A stretch of 64,000 bases of DNA, from contig CM066288.1 of NCBI GenBank assembly GCA_033816765.1, forward strand, positions 4,526,001-4,590,000. The letters are read 5' to 3'. Position numbers and translations under genes: made by a program. The stretch comes from Nothopassalora personata. Taxonomy: Eukaryota > Ascomycota > Dothideomycetes > Mycosphaerellales > Mycosphaerellaceae. Below are positions 34,941 through 46,673 of the stretch, one piece after another (position 1 is the stretch's first letter; each line of letters starts with the position of its first letter). A model generated the notes under the pieces. The model ran no database searches and was not told where the DNA came from. It saw only the letters and a program-made list of their open reading frames with translations.

Positions 34941-35141
34941 ACTATAAGGACTATAAGACTATAAGAGGATATCGTAATATATAGTACGCCTACGGTCTTC
35001 TAATCGTAGATAAACTAAAGCTTACTTTCTTCTATATACGCTATACGCGTTACTTAGTGTACGTATACGCGTTACGTACGGTATACTAAGCCGGGTATAG
35101 CCGTATTATATATAAGGTTTAGCTATAGGCTACCCTTATAA
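34941..35141 (-). repeat. Element D right terminal repeat (5' LTR)
   Basis: 201 bp, matching 6,931-7,131. It precedes the gag region of element D in element orientation. Confidence 0.7.
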
Positions 35142-35640
35142 TCGCTGTAGGGTTTTAGAAGAGTATACTTAAGACTATACTAAAGAAAGAAAAGGACTCC
35201 AAGAAGAGAGAAGTACCTTAAGAAGATAAAAGTAAGGATAAGCTAACTCTAAAGAAGAAATTTAAGGGTACTAATAACGATTAGGAGAGCCTTATTAGTA
35301 AGATTAAGGGTTACTTTAATAAGGGTATAAAGGATATAAAGGTCCTTAGCGCTAAAATTACTCTACTTAGTTCCTATATAGAGTAAGGGGGGACATAAAG
35401 CGCTAGGATAATATATAGATAATAGGTTTTAATAGTAATATAACCTAATTAAGAGTTATAATTACTTACTTTAGAAAATAAGATTAGGTACCTAGATTAT
35501 AAGAATTAAGGGCTAATTATAGATAAGAAGCCTTATATAAGTAGCTTAAAGGTGCCGATACTCGTAATAACTATAGTCTTTTATACCCTAATATCTAGAC
35601 ATAGTACCCTAGTTCTAGACTTTCGAATTCATTAAAGCTC
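35142..35640 (+). pseudogene. RIP-mutated remnant at the right edge of the repeat block
   Basis: Lys-rich coding-like sequence with many TAG/TAA codons continues to about 35,600. It has no similarity to the left flank of element D that I could see and no recognisable domain. Near 35,640 the composition changes sharply to normal, marking the edge of the RIP-affected block. Confidence 0.4.
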
Positions 35641-36366
35641 ATACATGCCGAAGTCGGAAGTTTGTGATATAGATCACATAGCACTAGCTGGTCGAATAGC
35701 AGCTTGTCAGTGCCATTGCTCTATTGCTATGTGCCCCAAATACAATTTACCAACGACTCGGTGCTGCTTAACAGAGCTCGAGTCTAGCCTTTACTAGCCA
35801 GTCCTCTTCTTGAGCATTCCTCATTCTTTCTTTTCCTCACATTCCTGCCCTCCCTTCACCACTCACATCACCTTTCCCTTCATCACCTTTCCTCTTTATC
35901 ACGTCATCACATTTCGGCCCCTCTCCCGCTTCATCACCCCATCACATCACTTTCCCTCACAATCTGTCCCCCTTATTACCTGTCCACTTAATCACCCCAT
36001 CACACTACATCGTCCCTCCCCCCAATCACCTTTGCCCTTCATCATCTCTCCTCCTTCATCACCTCTGCAACCTGATCCGTAAGGCAGGGGAACCCAGAGA
36101 GAGAAGGCCCATCAAATCTCCGGGCTTGTCAGCCTGGAACTGGAGGGCTGCAATTGGTTGCACTCAACAGCGACTGGAGAAGAAGAGGTCGACTTTGCTT
36201 CGTCTCTAGAGTGCTGTTGACGTCGTCGTAGTCTTTGATTAGGCAAGGGATCAGCGCATGAAAATGGGTCTGTAGCAAGCTGGCAGTCGTAGCACGCTTC
36301 GCAAAAGCAGCATCGAGCGCTGGAGAACGTCATCAAAAGCGCACCGTCATTCATAAGGTCTATACA
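35641..36366. repeat. Intergenic region with degenerate CATCACC pyrimidine-rich tract
   Basis: No gene was supported. From about 35,860 to 36,066 the plus strand is almost free of G and full of CATCACC/CATCACA-like units separated by CT-rich spacers, a degenerate minisatellite-like tract. An 80-codon minus-strand frame at 36,112-36,354 lies in the presumed 3' untranslated region of the next gene and was not accepted. Confidence 0.6.
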
Positions 36367-37887
36367 CTACAACCTCGCCTTAACCTGTCGATCCAACTTC
36401 TCAAGCCCGCTCGGCCCGTCCCAAATATCCCTCTCCACAGCCCTCGCATTAACATACTGCGGTCCCAACTCACTAATCTTCTCGACTCCCAACAACCTCA
36501 TACAAGTCTCCGTCTCAGCCTTCAAGATCTCCAGCACGCGCTCCACACCCTTCTGACCAAAAGCTCCATTGCCATAAAGCGGCGCTCTCCCAAGTCCCAC
36601 GCCCTTCGCACCCAGCGCGAGAGCTTTGACGATATCTGTGCCACGCTTGATCCCACCGTCCACCCAGACGTCGATGCGGTCGAGGACTTCAGGGCAGTAC
36701 TTTCGGATTTCGAGGAGGGTGTGGATGGCGGGTGGTGCTGTGTCGAGGGCGCGACCGCCGTGGTTGGAGAGGATTATGCCGCGGATTTGAGGAACGTGGA
36801 GGGATGCTAGGTAGGCGTCTTCGTGGGTTTGGAGGCCTTTGAGGACGATGGGAAGGTTTGTGTGTTTTGCGAGCCAGGGGAGGGTGGTTTTCCAGGTCAA
36901 GTCTGGTGCTGTACCGGCGAAGAGGGCTTTGCCTACGCCTCCGTCACCGCTTATGCTTATTCCGGTGTTGTCTGTGGTTGGGCTTTCGGTTGTCTTTGAG
37001 GCGCTGCCTTCTTGGACGGAAGAGCGTACGGGTAGGTTGCTGCCTACATTCTTCTGCCTCTCATCGTGTTCTCGCTTCCCTGGCACGGGTGCATCGAGCG
37101 TTAGGCAGATGAACTTGATTGACGATAGGGCGTGTATCCTCTTCAGCATGTCCTCGCTCTTCTTTCGTTCTGTCTGCACGTATAGCTGCCACCCAAAAAC
37201 TTGACCAGGCTTCGCATCTGCTACGATCTGCTCGGGTGTTTGTGAAGCGTTGTTCGAAATGATCTGCATTGCTCCGTAGTTTGCACACGCCTGCGCCATG
37301 CCGTGCTCACCATCGGGATGTCCTAATCGTGCCATTGCTGCGGGAGCAACGAAGAACGGGACATTTACTTTGTGCCCGAAGAAAGAGGTGGATGTGTCGC
37401 AGTGCGTGCAGTCGACGAACACTCGAGGTCGGAGGAGAATCGATTTGTAGACTGTGCTGTTGAGATGCTTGGAGATCAGGTCATCGCTCGCCGAGAAGTA
37501 GTATCCCCATGCTTTGCCATTGAGTTTCTGGGTTGCCGTCTTCTCGATGTCGTCGATGTTTAGGCATTCGTCGAGGGTGAGGATCTCCTCTTCTGGCGAG
37601 AGGGAAGATGTCTCTTGCGGTGTCTTCTCGGTTGCTGGGTGAGTGGACGCATCGAAAGAGCCGAGTTTGGCCGACGCTGGCAGACTTTCTTCAAGAGTGC
37701 CGGGTGGATGTATAGGATCGTACTCTTCTGTCGCGTCTGTGCCGGCCAGCTGGAGGATGATCTTGCTACCGCCGGGGTGATCTGGGAGGAAAGATGTGAC
37801 ATCGTAGACATTGCCGTACAGCACGACCCAGCAAGATTCTGCTGAGCGATGCTGCTGCACCTCTTCGTACGTGAAAGTCTTTGCCAT
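36367..37887 (-). CDS. Cytochrome b5-FMN dehydrogenase, L-lactate dehydrogenase (cytochrome b2)-like
   Basis: Single-exon gene, 506 aa from ATG 37,887 (MAKTF). An in-frame ATG at 37,944 would add 19 residues but the shorter start fits the family better. Residues 2-78 form a cytochrome b5 heme domain with the HPGG motif at 37-40 and a second likely heme His at 60. The rest is an FMN-dependent alpha-hydroxy acid dehydrogenase barrel with the catalytic SNHGGRALD motif, the [11 protein letters not shown] phosphate-binding region and GLGRAPLYG. The fusion is that of yeast Cyb2, which oxidises L-lactate to pyruvate and passes electrons to cytochrome c. No mitochondrial targeting sequence is evident. 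Fungi have several paralogues, so the substrate is uncertain. Confidence 0.9.
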   Translation of the reverse strand: MAKTFTYEEVQQHRSAESCWVVLYGNVYDVTSFLPDHPGGSKIILQLAGTDATEEYDPIHPPGTLEESLPASAKLGSFDASTHPATEKTPQETSSLSPEEEILTLDECLNIDDIEKTATQKLNGKAWGYYFSASDDLISKHLNSTVYKSILLRPRVFVDCTHCDTSTSFFGHKVNVPFFVAPAAMARLGHPDGEHGMAQACANYGAMQIISNNASQTPEQIVADAKPGQVFGWQLYVQTERKKSEDMLKRIHALSSIKFICLTLDAPVPGKREHDERQKNVGSNLPVRSSVQEGSASKTTESPTTDNTGISISGDGGVGKALFAGTAPDLTWKTTLPWLAKHTNLPIVLKGLQTHEDAYLASLHVPQIRGIILSNHGGRALDTAPPAIHTLLEIRKYCPEVLDRIDVWVDGGIKRGTDIVKALALGAKGVGLGRAPLYGNGAFGQKGVERVLEILKAETETCMRLLGVEKISELGPQYVNARAVERDIWDGPSGLEKLDRQVKARL

Positions 37888-38370
37888 GGTGTTAGAGAGT
37901 CGGGCGGGGGATTCCGTGCTACAGATCAGCGACGACAAGAACAAAGAGGAACCAAGAACACCGCCTTACGCTCGAGAGCAAATGCTGGACTACAGGCGAT
38001 ACACGCGACAAGGGAAATATGCAATCGATGACATGGTTGAGATGCGAGGCGACCAAGAGCGGCCATTGCCCACTTCTTCGGCACTAGATAGGCCGAGCGA
38101 ATGGGAAGCTTATCGGCGTATGAACAGCCCAATAGTCAGCAGATTTCGAGAGCGGCAGAAGACATCTCGGTTGGTGGGTCGAAGTGACACTGTTACGCCG
38201 GCGAACAAGAATTGACATTGCGAAGCTGAGGCTCCTTTACGCTCTTCATACATGATCAAGACGAACTGGGGTGTTTCGATATTCTTGATGAATGCTACTT
38301 CTCCCAAAGGCAAGATTCCCCGATGGCCCGAATGTGGCAGCTAATTCCGGCCGTTGATACATTGCTGGCT
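37888..38370. other. Intergenic region upstream of the cytochrome b2-like gene
   Basis: This stretch must hold the promoter of the minus-strand dehydrogenase gene and the 3' end of the secreted-protein gene. Plus-strand frames here have no family features and no clear core promoter element was recognised. Confidence 0.4.
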
Positions 38371-38824
38371 TCAGTTCGCACAGCGCCTGATGCCAGAATC
38401 TCCAGGACATTTCCCCCTGTATCTAGTCAGCCTGGAGAAGTCAATAGCCATTCGTATGACTGACCTGACGTAGGTCCCTCCGCAACGCTTATAAGTGTTG
38501 CGACAGAAGTTGATGTTGCTCTGTTAAGGAGCAGCGCATCGAATGTTACGGCAGCATTGTATGTTGTTCGCGAGACCGGGTTAGAAGCCTAGCGCACTTA
38601 CGCCTACGCAAGCGCCTCCCGTGTTGTAGCGACAAGTTCCAGCACCCTGTCTCAAGTGTCAAGAGGTGCAGCACGAACAAGGAGTGTAAGGTGCGACTGA
38701 CATCAAGACCGCCCCAACCAGACACGCGACAGTTGCCAAAGCTCTGACGGGCTTCCAGTTCTCCCTCGGGAGCAGCGGCGACAATTGTCGAGAATGCAGG
38801 TAGCAAGATTGAAGCGACCTTCAT
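38371..38824 (-). CDS. Small secreted cysteine-rich protein, four exons
   Basis: Manual model: exons 38,824-38,702, 38,646-38,602, 38,520-38,465 and 38,416-38,371 join to 270 nt, an 89-aa protein. All introns (55, 81 and 48 nt) are GT-AG. The start MKVAS begins a signal peptide ending near the AAAPEG region, followed by a possible EAR-type propeptide end. The mature part has seven cysteines (32, 46, 54, 62, 69, 78, 87) and ends GKCPGDSGIRRCAN. A CGGTYV-x-GKCPG pattern like this occurs in cysteine-rich modules of fungal secreted proteins, but I cannot name a function. The odd number of cysteines is unusual. An effector-like or cell-wall role is only a guess. Confidence 0.6.
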
Positions 38825-39420
38825 CGTGATACTTCGAAGTTTGTGAAATGGAGAGGTGGTTAGGAAGTCGTTTGATGCATTCTCGAGCATCAGCAGTCCC
38901 TCGACCTCAATTTATCTCAAATGTGATCCGTCGCGAAGACAAGAGCTTGAGTGCTTCCCACACAAGCCCTGGAACAGGTATATTGCTGTATGTGTTCACA
39001 CCAAGCAGCCACGAGGATTTTTGGCAGGACCTCGCAAATCGTTGCGATATGCCACGAGGGCTGTACCGTGGCATTATAGCACGTGCCCATCCCCCATATG
39101 ATAAGAGGTACCCAAAGTGGCCTCAGAGCCATCAGCTTGAATTGACTTTCAAGGTCTGCACTTGGCTCGCTTGCGTTGCTTGGACTCGTGGCTGGACAGA
39201 CTGCAATCGGCGTCCTGAGTAATGTGGAGGTGTCGACATGTGTCTCTCGATGAATCCTGTCTGAGATGCGACATGTCTCAAGCTACGCAGCCATACTCAG
39301 TGAGGCATGCGTGTGCGTATTGTGCGTGTCTGCAGCACCTGGGCGATTCCTTGGACAGCATATCATGCGACTGGGCACCAGAATCTCCATTGACTTCACA
39401 TCTGAGAAATCAAGCCCTCT
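38825..39420. other. Intergenic region
   Basis: Contains the presumed promoter of the small secreted protein gene and the 3' end of SSL1. Overlapping short plus-strand frames have no recognisable features. Confidence 0.4.
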
Positions 39421-40770
39421 TCATCCAGTCGTACCGTTTGTAGTGTCACCTCCAGGTAGATGTGCGCTGCTCATGCACCCAGGACAGTTGTGTATCACTT
39501 CATGCGCAGCCACATCACAGTCAATGCAAAAGTGGTTTTGACATGTCTCGCATTCATATCTGCTGGATTCCGATGCACCTTCAGCCCGCTTATGCCGTGG
39601 TTTCTCTGGGTGTTCAGTCTGTGTCATGTCGAAGTTCACTGGAACTGGTGGGAACCCAGACAGACAGCCGTAGCATTGTACGCTTCCTCTCTGGCGTGCT
39701 CGCTTCCACGACACCTCGACCCAATTCTGAAGTGGGAAAAGGTGGTGGTATGATCGTGCCAGATGTGTCGACAGGATCAACGTCAAGTCGCAGGTGGGGC
39801 ACGTTGCCGGCAGACTGCAGACTTTCGCGCCACATCTACTGCATAGGTAGCCTCCCCGCGTCAGCTGCCCGTGGCAAGCGCAGAGTGTTGCCTTCTCTTC
39901 GACGATTCGTGACGGAAAGCCCATCATGAGGAGATTTGCCTGACTCCGCCTCAGTGCTTCGGCATCTGTCGAACGCATGACTGGCGGTGTAGTCGACTTC
40001 ATCAGCTGCTCTCTGAAGTCCACATCGTCAATCGCCACGTTATAGCACGACTCGTCTCCTTGGTTCGTCTTGCGGCAAATCTCGGCACAGATGTGCATTT
40101 GTGCTGCAAGGCCAATGATGCTTACGCGGATGCGGTCTTTGATGCAGGCTTTGATCGTGTCGTGGATGTCGCCAGGATCCGATGTGAGCAGAGCACCCAT
40201 AATGACCACGACTTCTCTGGTGCCGTGGGATGGTGTGTGATATAGAGCTGCACGAGCCATGTCCAGGCCGTTCTGGAGAGAAGGGTTGCCTTTCGGCTCA
40301 TTCTTTGCGTACTTTGACAGTACTGTGATATGATCTTCTGGGTTGCCCGACATGTCACTGACTCGGACGGCTAGGCCATCTCTCATGCCTACTATGCCAA
40401 GTTGGGAGATCGGGTTCTGCTCAATAAATTCCCTCACGAAGACTTTGGCATACGTGAGCATGAGGAGATATCTCGTAGGCCGAAGATCCTTCTCCATCAT
40501 CGCCTCCGAGAAGTCCAATAGTAAGATAACATGTCTGATGATTCCACGTTGAAGAGGAGTCGTGTCCTTGGTCAGTCGCTTCCGTTTGGCGGCTTCCTCT
40601 CTGCCTCCAAGCACATCCTCTATGCTGCCACCAGCCGCTTCCTGATATGCCAGTTTAGAGGTAGCTGAGGCTTCCCATCTAGCCTTTTCGCGCCCTTTTG
40701 GCCGAGATGCCATCTGGGTTCCCACTGATGGACCATTCTCATCATCATATTCCGGATCTGAGTCTGCCAT
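39421..40770 (-). CDS. SSL1: TFIIH core subunit Ssl1 (p44)
   Basis: Single-exon 449-aa protein, close to the 461 aa of yeast Ssl1. Ssl1/p44 is a core subunit of transcription factor TFIIH and regulates the XPD/Rad3 helicase in RNA polymerase II initiation and nucleotide excision repair. Residues about 60-95 hold the conserved KDTTPLQRGIIRH lead into a von Willebrand A-like domain (HVILLLDFSEAM) that runs to about 260. The C-terminal half has an Ssl1-type zinc-binding region (CACHG, CSRCGAKVC, CPTC) and a final C4-type RING-like finger (CETCQNHFCIDCD, CPGC). All these cysteines are present. The start at 40,770 is the first ATG and gives an acidic N-terminus. Confidence 0.95.
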   Translation of the reverse strand: MADSDPEYDDENGPSVGTQMASRPKGREKARWEASATSKLAYQEAAGGSIEDVLGGREEAAKRKRLTKDTTPLQRGIIRHVILLLDFSEAMMEKDLRPTRYLLMLTYAKVFVREFIEQNPISQLGIVGMRDGLAVRVSDMSGNPEDHITVLSKYAKNEPKGNPSLQNGLDMARAALYHTPSHGTREVVVIMGALLTSDPGDIHDTIKACIKDRIRVSIIGLAAQMHICAEICRKTNQGDESCYNVAIDDVDFREQLMKSTTPPVMRSTDAEALRRSQANLLMMGFPSRIVEEKATLCACHGQLTRGGYLCSRCGAKVCSLPATCPTCDLTLILSTHLARSYHHLFPLQNWVEVSWKRARQRGSVQCYGCLSGFPPVPVNFDMTQTEHPEKPRHKRAEGASESSRYECETCQNHFCIDCDVAAHEVIHNCPGCMSSAHLPGGDTTNGTTG

Positions 40771-41317
40771 GTTCTGTGACCCTTGTATTTATCCTTCCTT
40801 GTGTCGCATGGAAGCTGTGATCATCCTGACCGCGTTTGGCGTGGCGCGATATTGACCGAGCCTTGCGTGTTCTGCGATCCCCGTTGAATGTAGCGCTCGA
40901 AAGTAGAATCAGACTGGTGCTGGCGGCGTGGAAGTAAGAAGATCGAGAGAAGCACGAGCGATATTGATGCGAAAGTTATCCGCTATCACGTGTAAGAAAC
41001 GCTACGCCACGTATGGTTAAGTGGACGTTCTTATCCCACGACTGGACCCTTAAACCTGGTCACAAAGCGCACTCTACAACGGGAGAGTTCAAGTCACCGC
41101 TGATGGGCAACATATAACAACACAGAACGACAACCACCGAGCACCCGCCCCTGGTCATCAGCTTACAGCAATCGCTCGCACTTCCTTGCCTCCGACGCTC
41201 GTGGTCAGCGCGAGCAGCAAACACGCCACATCATCGCACCCTCCAATCGAGCCTCCTGTGGACACCTCAGCGGCAAAGAGATAGCATAACATCGAACTCG
41301 CCAATCTTTCCACAATA
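40771..41317. promoter_or_regulatory. Divergent promoter region between SSL1 and the Rab11 gene
   Basis: 547 bp separating two genes transcribed away from each other, so it should carry both promoters. No convincing TATA box was seen. The Rab-proximal half is rich in CA and CCACC. Confidence 0.5.
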
Positions 41318-42406
<1,089 letters not shown>

Positions 42407-42719
42407 ATTTCCTCGCATTTTTGTGATGGCTTCTACCTGATTTCACGATTGGCACATGCGGAGCCGGATTAGGAAGGAGCAATGACGAAGGCGAGGCACA
42501 GCGGCGTTTGGCGTAATTGGCAGCCAGGAGTCATATGCCGCGCGCGAACTTGAGATAATGCATGCAACGATAACACGCTTGAAACTTGCACCGAGTGTCT
42601 GCTGCATACTAGTTCATTTCATTCTCGTGAACTATCTGGTTGCTCTTTTGGCCATGAGCAGTAAGCATGCTGCTTCAGTAGAGAACCAGTCTGGATGCTC
42701 TCTGCTTGCAGGTACCTGC
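42407..42719. other. Convergent 3' intergenic region
   Basis: 313 bp between the tail-to-tail ends of the Rab11 gene and the dynamin-like gene. No gene, repeat or RNA was recognised. Confidence 0.4.
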
Positions 42720-45700
42720 TCAGGTTTTCTCAATCTTGATGCGGGTGTTGTCGCCGACCTCGTCATCGTCCTTGTCTGCCTCCGTGCTTGCGACTTTTTC
42801 AGCCACCTCCCCCACAGCCTTCTTCGGTGCTTGCACACCCAGGCCCGTTCCCTTGCCCTTAACTTGCTTCGCCTTGTTGGCAGCTTCAGCTGCCTTGGCG
42901 ACATACTTGGTCTTGATGCCATCGAGATCCTTCTGCAGCTGCTTGAAGTCCATCATGGCTTTCTCCAGGAACGGCTTGAGCTTCATGCGAACGTCGTGCT
43001 CCTTTGGGTCGAGCACTCCCTCCGTGATCATGCCGTCGAAGTAGGCGAAGATGTCCTCGAGGATCTTCATGACCTCTTCCTGTAAAATTTTGGCCTGAGC
43101 CTCGGCAGTGTCGTTGATCGCTTTTACAATGGCGTTGGCGGCTTCGTCAAATGGGGATGTGGTGTTTGCTGAGTCGAGGGCGTTCGCCATGTGGCCAGTT
43201 GACCGAGCCACACAGCCCTTGCCTTCTTCACTCTTGCAGCGATCGTAAGTGTCTTTCATCGCTTTGGTGAAATAGCCTGTATGGCGGTCTTGCGTCGCGT
43301 CGGATTTGATGTTACTAGAACAGGTCAGTAGGTTGCGCAAAGGGCACAGAGGCGGGAACATTACCTCAGCTCAAGCTTGTATCGCGCTTGATGGTCTCGA
43401 ACGGCATTCAGAATACCCACAATCGAGCCCTCGATCATATGTTGGAATCCCTTCAGCTCGAGCTTGGAGTCTGGGCGGCGCTGGCGGATCTTCACGATGA
43501 GGCTGCCCACGTCATTGACGAGAGTATGCATTTGCTCGGCCAGTTTGGCCCCCTGAGCGGATTTGGTCTCAGACCACTGCTGACGGATGATGCGCGAGAA
43601 TGCTTCGAGGAAACCTTCATTCCAGCTTTCCTTGGGACACGCAGAGGTGGCATAGTTGCCGTCTTTCCGCATGAAAGCGAGGATGGTAGCCCAGTGCTTG
43701 TCGCGTCTCTTGCGTTCGAACATACCGAGTGCGGTCTTGGAGCATTGAGCCGAGCGGGAGAGAAGTTCCTCGCCGATTTTCCTGTCGACATCATCCCTGA
43801 GCTCACCGAGATACAGAGTCAACTTGTCGTCGAGGCCGTGTTGTGGCGCCTTGACGAGCTTCTTCAGATCGTCGGAGCTCTCAACGTACTGAGAGGCAAC
43901 CCACATCCATACTCCGCGCAAATAGACGTGGAGATGGTGCTTGATGTAATCATCGAGGACCTGCTGTAGGCCATGCGCAGCAATAGTCAAAGCATGTTCT
44001 CTCAGCGCCGGGATACCGGTCTGAGCGGCTGTCAGCTGGAAACTCTCCGGTTCTGCCGCTCCCTTCAGGACGAGATAGTGATGATTGGATACGCAGAAAA
44101 CAGGCAGTTTCTGCTCAGGCGCAAGGTGGCCTTTCATCTCCTGCTCCACCCTCTGAACGTTCAGTTTGTTGCGGGCTTCGACCAGCAAGCACCCGCGCTC
44201 GTTGTCGATTTCTGCTTTCTCGTTCAACGCCTTGTCAAGCTGAGCCTGGACTTTGCGCACCTTGATTTCGCGCTCTCTCGATGGTTTTGCCTTCATGCGG
44301 CTGGCAAGAGTTCTGCGGGCTTGTGAGATTCGAAGTTGAATCTGCTGTGACTCTGCGTTCAATTGGTCGTATCTGGTGAGATGCATGCCCTTTTCTTCTT
44401 TCAGATAACTGGCTAGGCCTGGAGTGATGTTATCATCGGACCGAGTGGCGATGACGGCGATGTTGTCAGCGAAACGCTCGCTGAATCGCGCGACAAGACT
44501 GTCAACGGTGGTGTCACTGACAACGCGGTCCATGCGAGCGACGATCCAGAGGCCATGGCAGTGCCGAAGATAGTCGTTGGTGGCATTGACCTTCACCACG
44601 TTAGTATCAGATATGCCTGAATTAAGGTCAGCAGGTGTGATGATAAGGAGCATGCGATGCACAAACCGGGAAGATCGGCGAGCGTCGCGTTCCTGAGCAT
44701 TCGGGAGTCTTTAACGCCAATCCTGCATATTGTCAGCATGAGTCCAAACGTAGCCAGCCGCTCGGTACACACCTCACGAATTTGACCAGCGGCCACAACG
44801 CAGGCTGATCGTTGTTGGTTGTTGGATTGACCATCGGATCGATCTGTTGCCTGAAGTCGTCCTTGGTATCTGCAGCTGGGTGCAAAACTAGCTCGCCGTC
44901 GTTTCCCAGGACGCCCTCGTAGATCGCCTTGCACCACATGTGCATGAGTTCCAGTACCTTCATGGTCTTCATGCGGTTTGCCTTCAAGAAATCCTTGGCA
45001 GCTTCATCGGTCTTGAAGTGCGTGTGCTCGCGGAATATGCTTCGGAATGTCTTCAGTGCTGTGTCTGAGCGGCGCTTGTACTGCAGCTTAAGTCCTTGAT
45101 CCCACTCATTGTCAGAGTTGAAGACGTAAAGGTAGTAAGCATCCAGATGTTCCTTGAGCAAGTCCTTGACAGCGGCCATATCGAAGTAGGTGACTTCTGC
45201 TGCGAACTTCGTCTTCTGGTCCGGAAGAGCTCCAGTATACTCGCAGGGAACGCTTGTGCAACTCTCACCGCCAGCAAGCTTGAGCAGAGTCAGTACAGCG
45301 CTTCCCAAAAAGATGATATGCTTACCGCGCGAGCTAGGTCCGGACAGTCGATGAGCGAATTCAGCAATGACGATTTACCAGTCCCCGCATCGCCCAGGAG
45401 AGCTATCTTGACGACCGGTGGTGCTGGGATCTCCAGCAATCCAGAGCCAGTCTCCTGGAATCTGTTGATGTGGATACTGTTGGATGGCTTGTGGACCAAG
45501 ATGTCGTGAATGCCCTTCACAATGTTTGTGAGGCTTTGCTTGATGCGCGGGATGTCCTCGTCGTAGGCTGGGACCTCTGGAAATCGTTCCTGATTCTCTT
45601 GGTAGATATCGAGGTCGGCGTCATCCACGCCGGTATCGTCCATGTCGTCCTCTCCATCGGCATCCTCAGGTAGAAAGGCGCCATCGTCGTCATCCCCGGG

Positions 45701-45922
45701 CTTGATGGGCTTCTCGTCGTCGTCATCACTTAGCTCAAGAACCTCAGCGCCGCCACGATACTTCGAAGAGTTGTCGTTGTAGTCCACCTCTGTGGATCGC
45801 TTGCGCTTGCCGAGAACTTCGGTTGAGGCAAGCTCGGTGGACATATCGTCCATGGCTGGTGGTGAGCTTGGTGCAGCACAGCGGCCGCCGAGATCTGGTG
45901 TGATAGTGACGATGGTGGTCAT
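42720..45922 (-). CDS. Large dynamin-like GTPase, possibly nuclear
   Basis: Five exons on the minus strand: 45,922-45,326, 45,278-44,773, 44,722-44,667, 44,616-43,365 and 43,314-42,720, joining to 1001 codons with introns of 47-50 nt. The N-terminus has a basic GKRKR nuclear-signal-like motif and long Asp/Glu runs. GTPase motifs follow: P-loop GDAGTGKSS (about residue 183), DLPG (G3) split by the third intron, and ATRSDD (G4). The remainder is predicted mostly helical and the C-terminus is Lys/Glu-rich. This resembles fungal P-loop proteins related to the vertebrate nuclear GTPase SLIP-GC. Its cellular role is not known to me. Start ATG 45,922 is preferred; 45,854-region ATGs are alternatives. 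Confidence 0.8.
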
Positions 45923-46673
45923 CGGTGTTAACCACACGTGCAGGCTGTATGGACGACGTGGAGTGTAGGGAAGAAAAGGGGGTGTTGTGGTAAAGACCAG
46001 AGAGCGAAAAAAAAAGGTACTCAAAGAAAGGCTACATCCTCATATGTGAGATTTGCAATGTGAGCTTGAGCTCGTTCACGCAAAGTGAGGTCTCATGTGC
46101 GATGTTCAAGGTGAGGTCAAGAGCATGCTGCACGGCCTGGCAGTGATGCAAGTGACGTTGAGAACTGGCAACATCCGGGACGAGATAGCTGGGCTCCAGC
46201 AACCTGCCGGGCCACCGGGGAGCATCATTTCGGGCATCGGGGCACATTGCAATGAAGTCCCTCAATGATCGAGGCAAGGCCCATGGTGATCTTTGTACAC
46301 CTCGGTACCGCTGCCTCCGAAGGGCATGTCAAGGACCTGCGACTCGGAGTCATGAGGGCTCGCGGTGTGATATCCACAATGGCAGAGAATTATGTGTCGG
46401 CGGCATGAGGATGCATAGATGGATATCCTCCTATAAAATTGCATGCAACGATTGATGGATGGGGAAGAATTCCGACTGCAGGCAGAGATGAAGTCTGAAA
46501 GCCCGAAAGACCCCTGCAGCAAGCTCGACTAGGAGTAAGCGACTCGCGTCATACCCTGTCGACGTTCATTCAAGCATCCTCGAGCACGCGACAACGTTTC
46601 TTGTTCGCCTGCAGCCTTTGACTTGCGACATGCGGTGATCACCCTCCATACCGACCGTTAACCAAGCACCAAC
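45923..46673. promoter_or_regulatory. Divergent intergenic region
   Basis: About 750 bp between the start of the dynamin-like gene (-) and the small membrane protein gene (+). It should hold both promoters. A run of A (about 46,007-46,015) lies upstream of the minus-strand gene. No coding sequence was supported. Confidence 0.4.

Larger units (their letters stand above)
6931..35141 (-). mobile_element. Element D: RIP-saturated Gypsy retrotransposon, interrupted by element B
   Basis: A minus-strand Gypsy element split by the insertion of element B. Its right part (31,834-34,940) encodes, reading leftwards, a gag region with a zinc knuckle at about 33,830-33,920 (Cys now Tyr), reverse transcriptase with YLDN (normally YLDD) near 32,620-32,640, and the end of RNase H (LADTLSRR-like) right at the B insertion point. 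The left part (8,640-10,518) continues with integrase and its C-terminal VGD-STKNLR-like motif near 9,200. CA and TG dinucleotides are scarce and TAG/CTA very abundant. No target-site duplication was found at the outer ends. Confidence 0.75.

Noticed and set aside
35860..36066. CATCACC tract as a CRISPR-like or tandem repeat array
   Set aside because: Units are short and degenerate with no fixed spacer length; the organism is a eukaryote.
36112..36354. 80-codon Cys-containing minus-strand frame
   Set aside because: It directly follows the dehydrogenase stop codon, has no signal peptide or domain, and is best seen as 3' untranslated sequence.
37811..38215. 134-codon plus-strand frame
   Set aside because: Overlaps the start and promoter of the dehydrogenase gene on the opposite strand and has no recognisable feature.
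43388..44326. Plus-strand frames opposite the dynamin-like gene
   Set aside because: Composition follows from the opposite coding strand; the minus-strand model joins through five exons into one GTPase.
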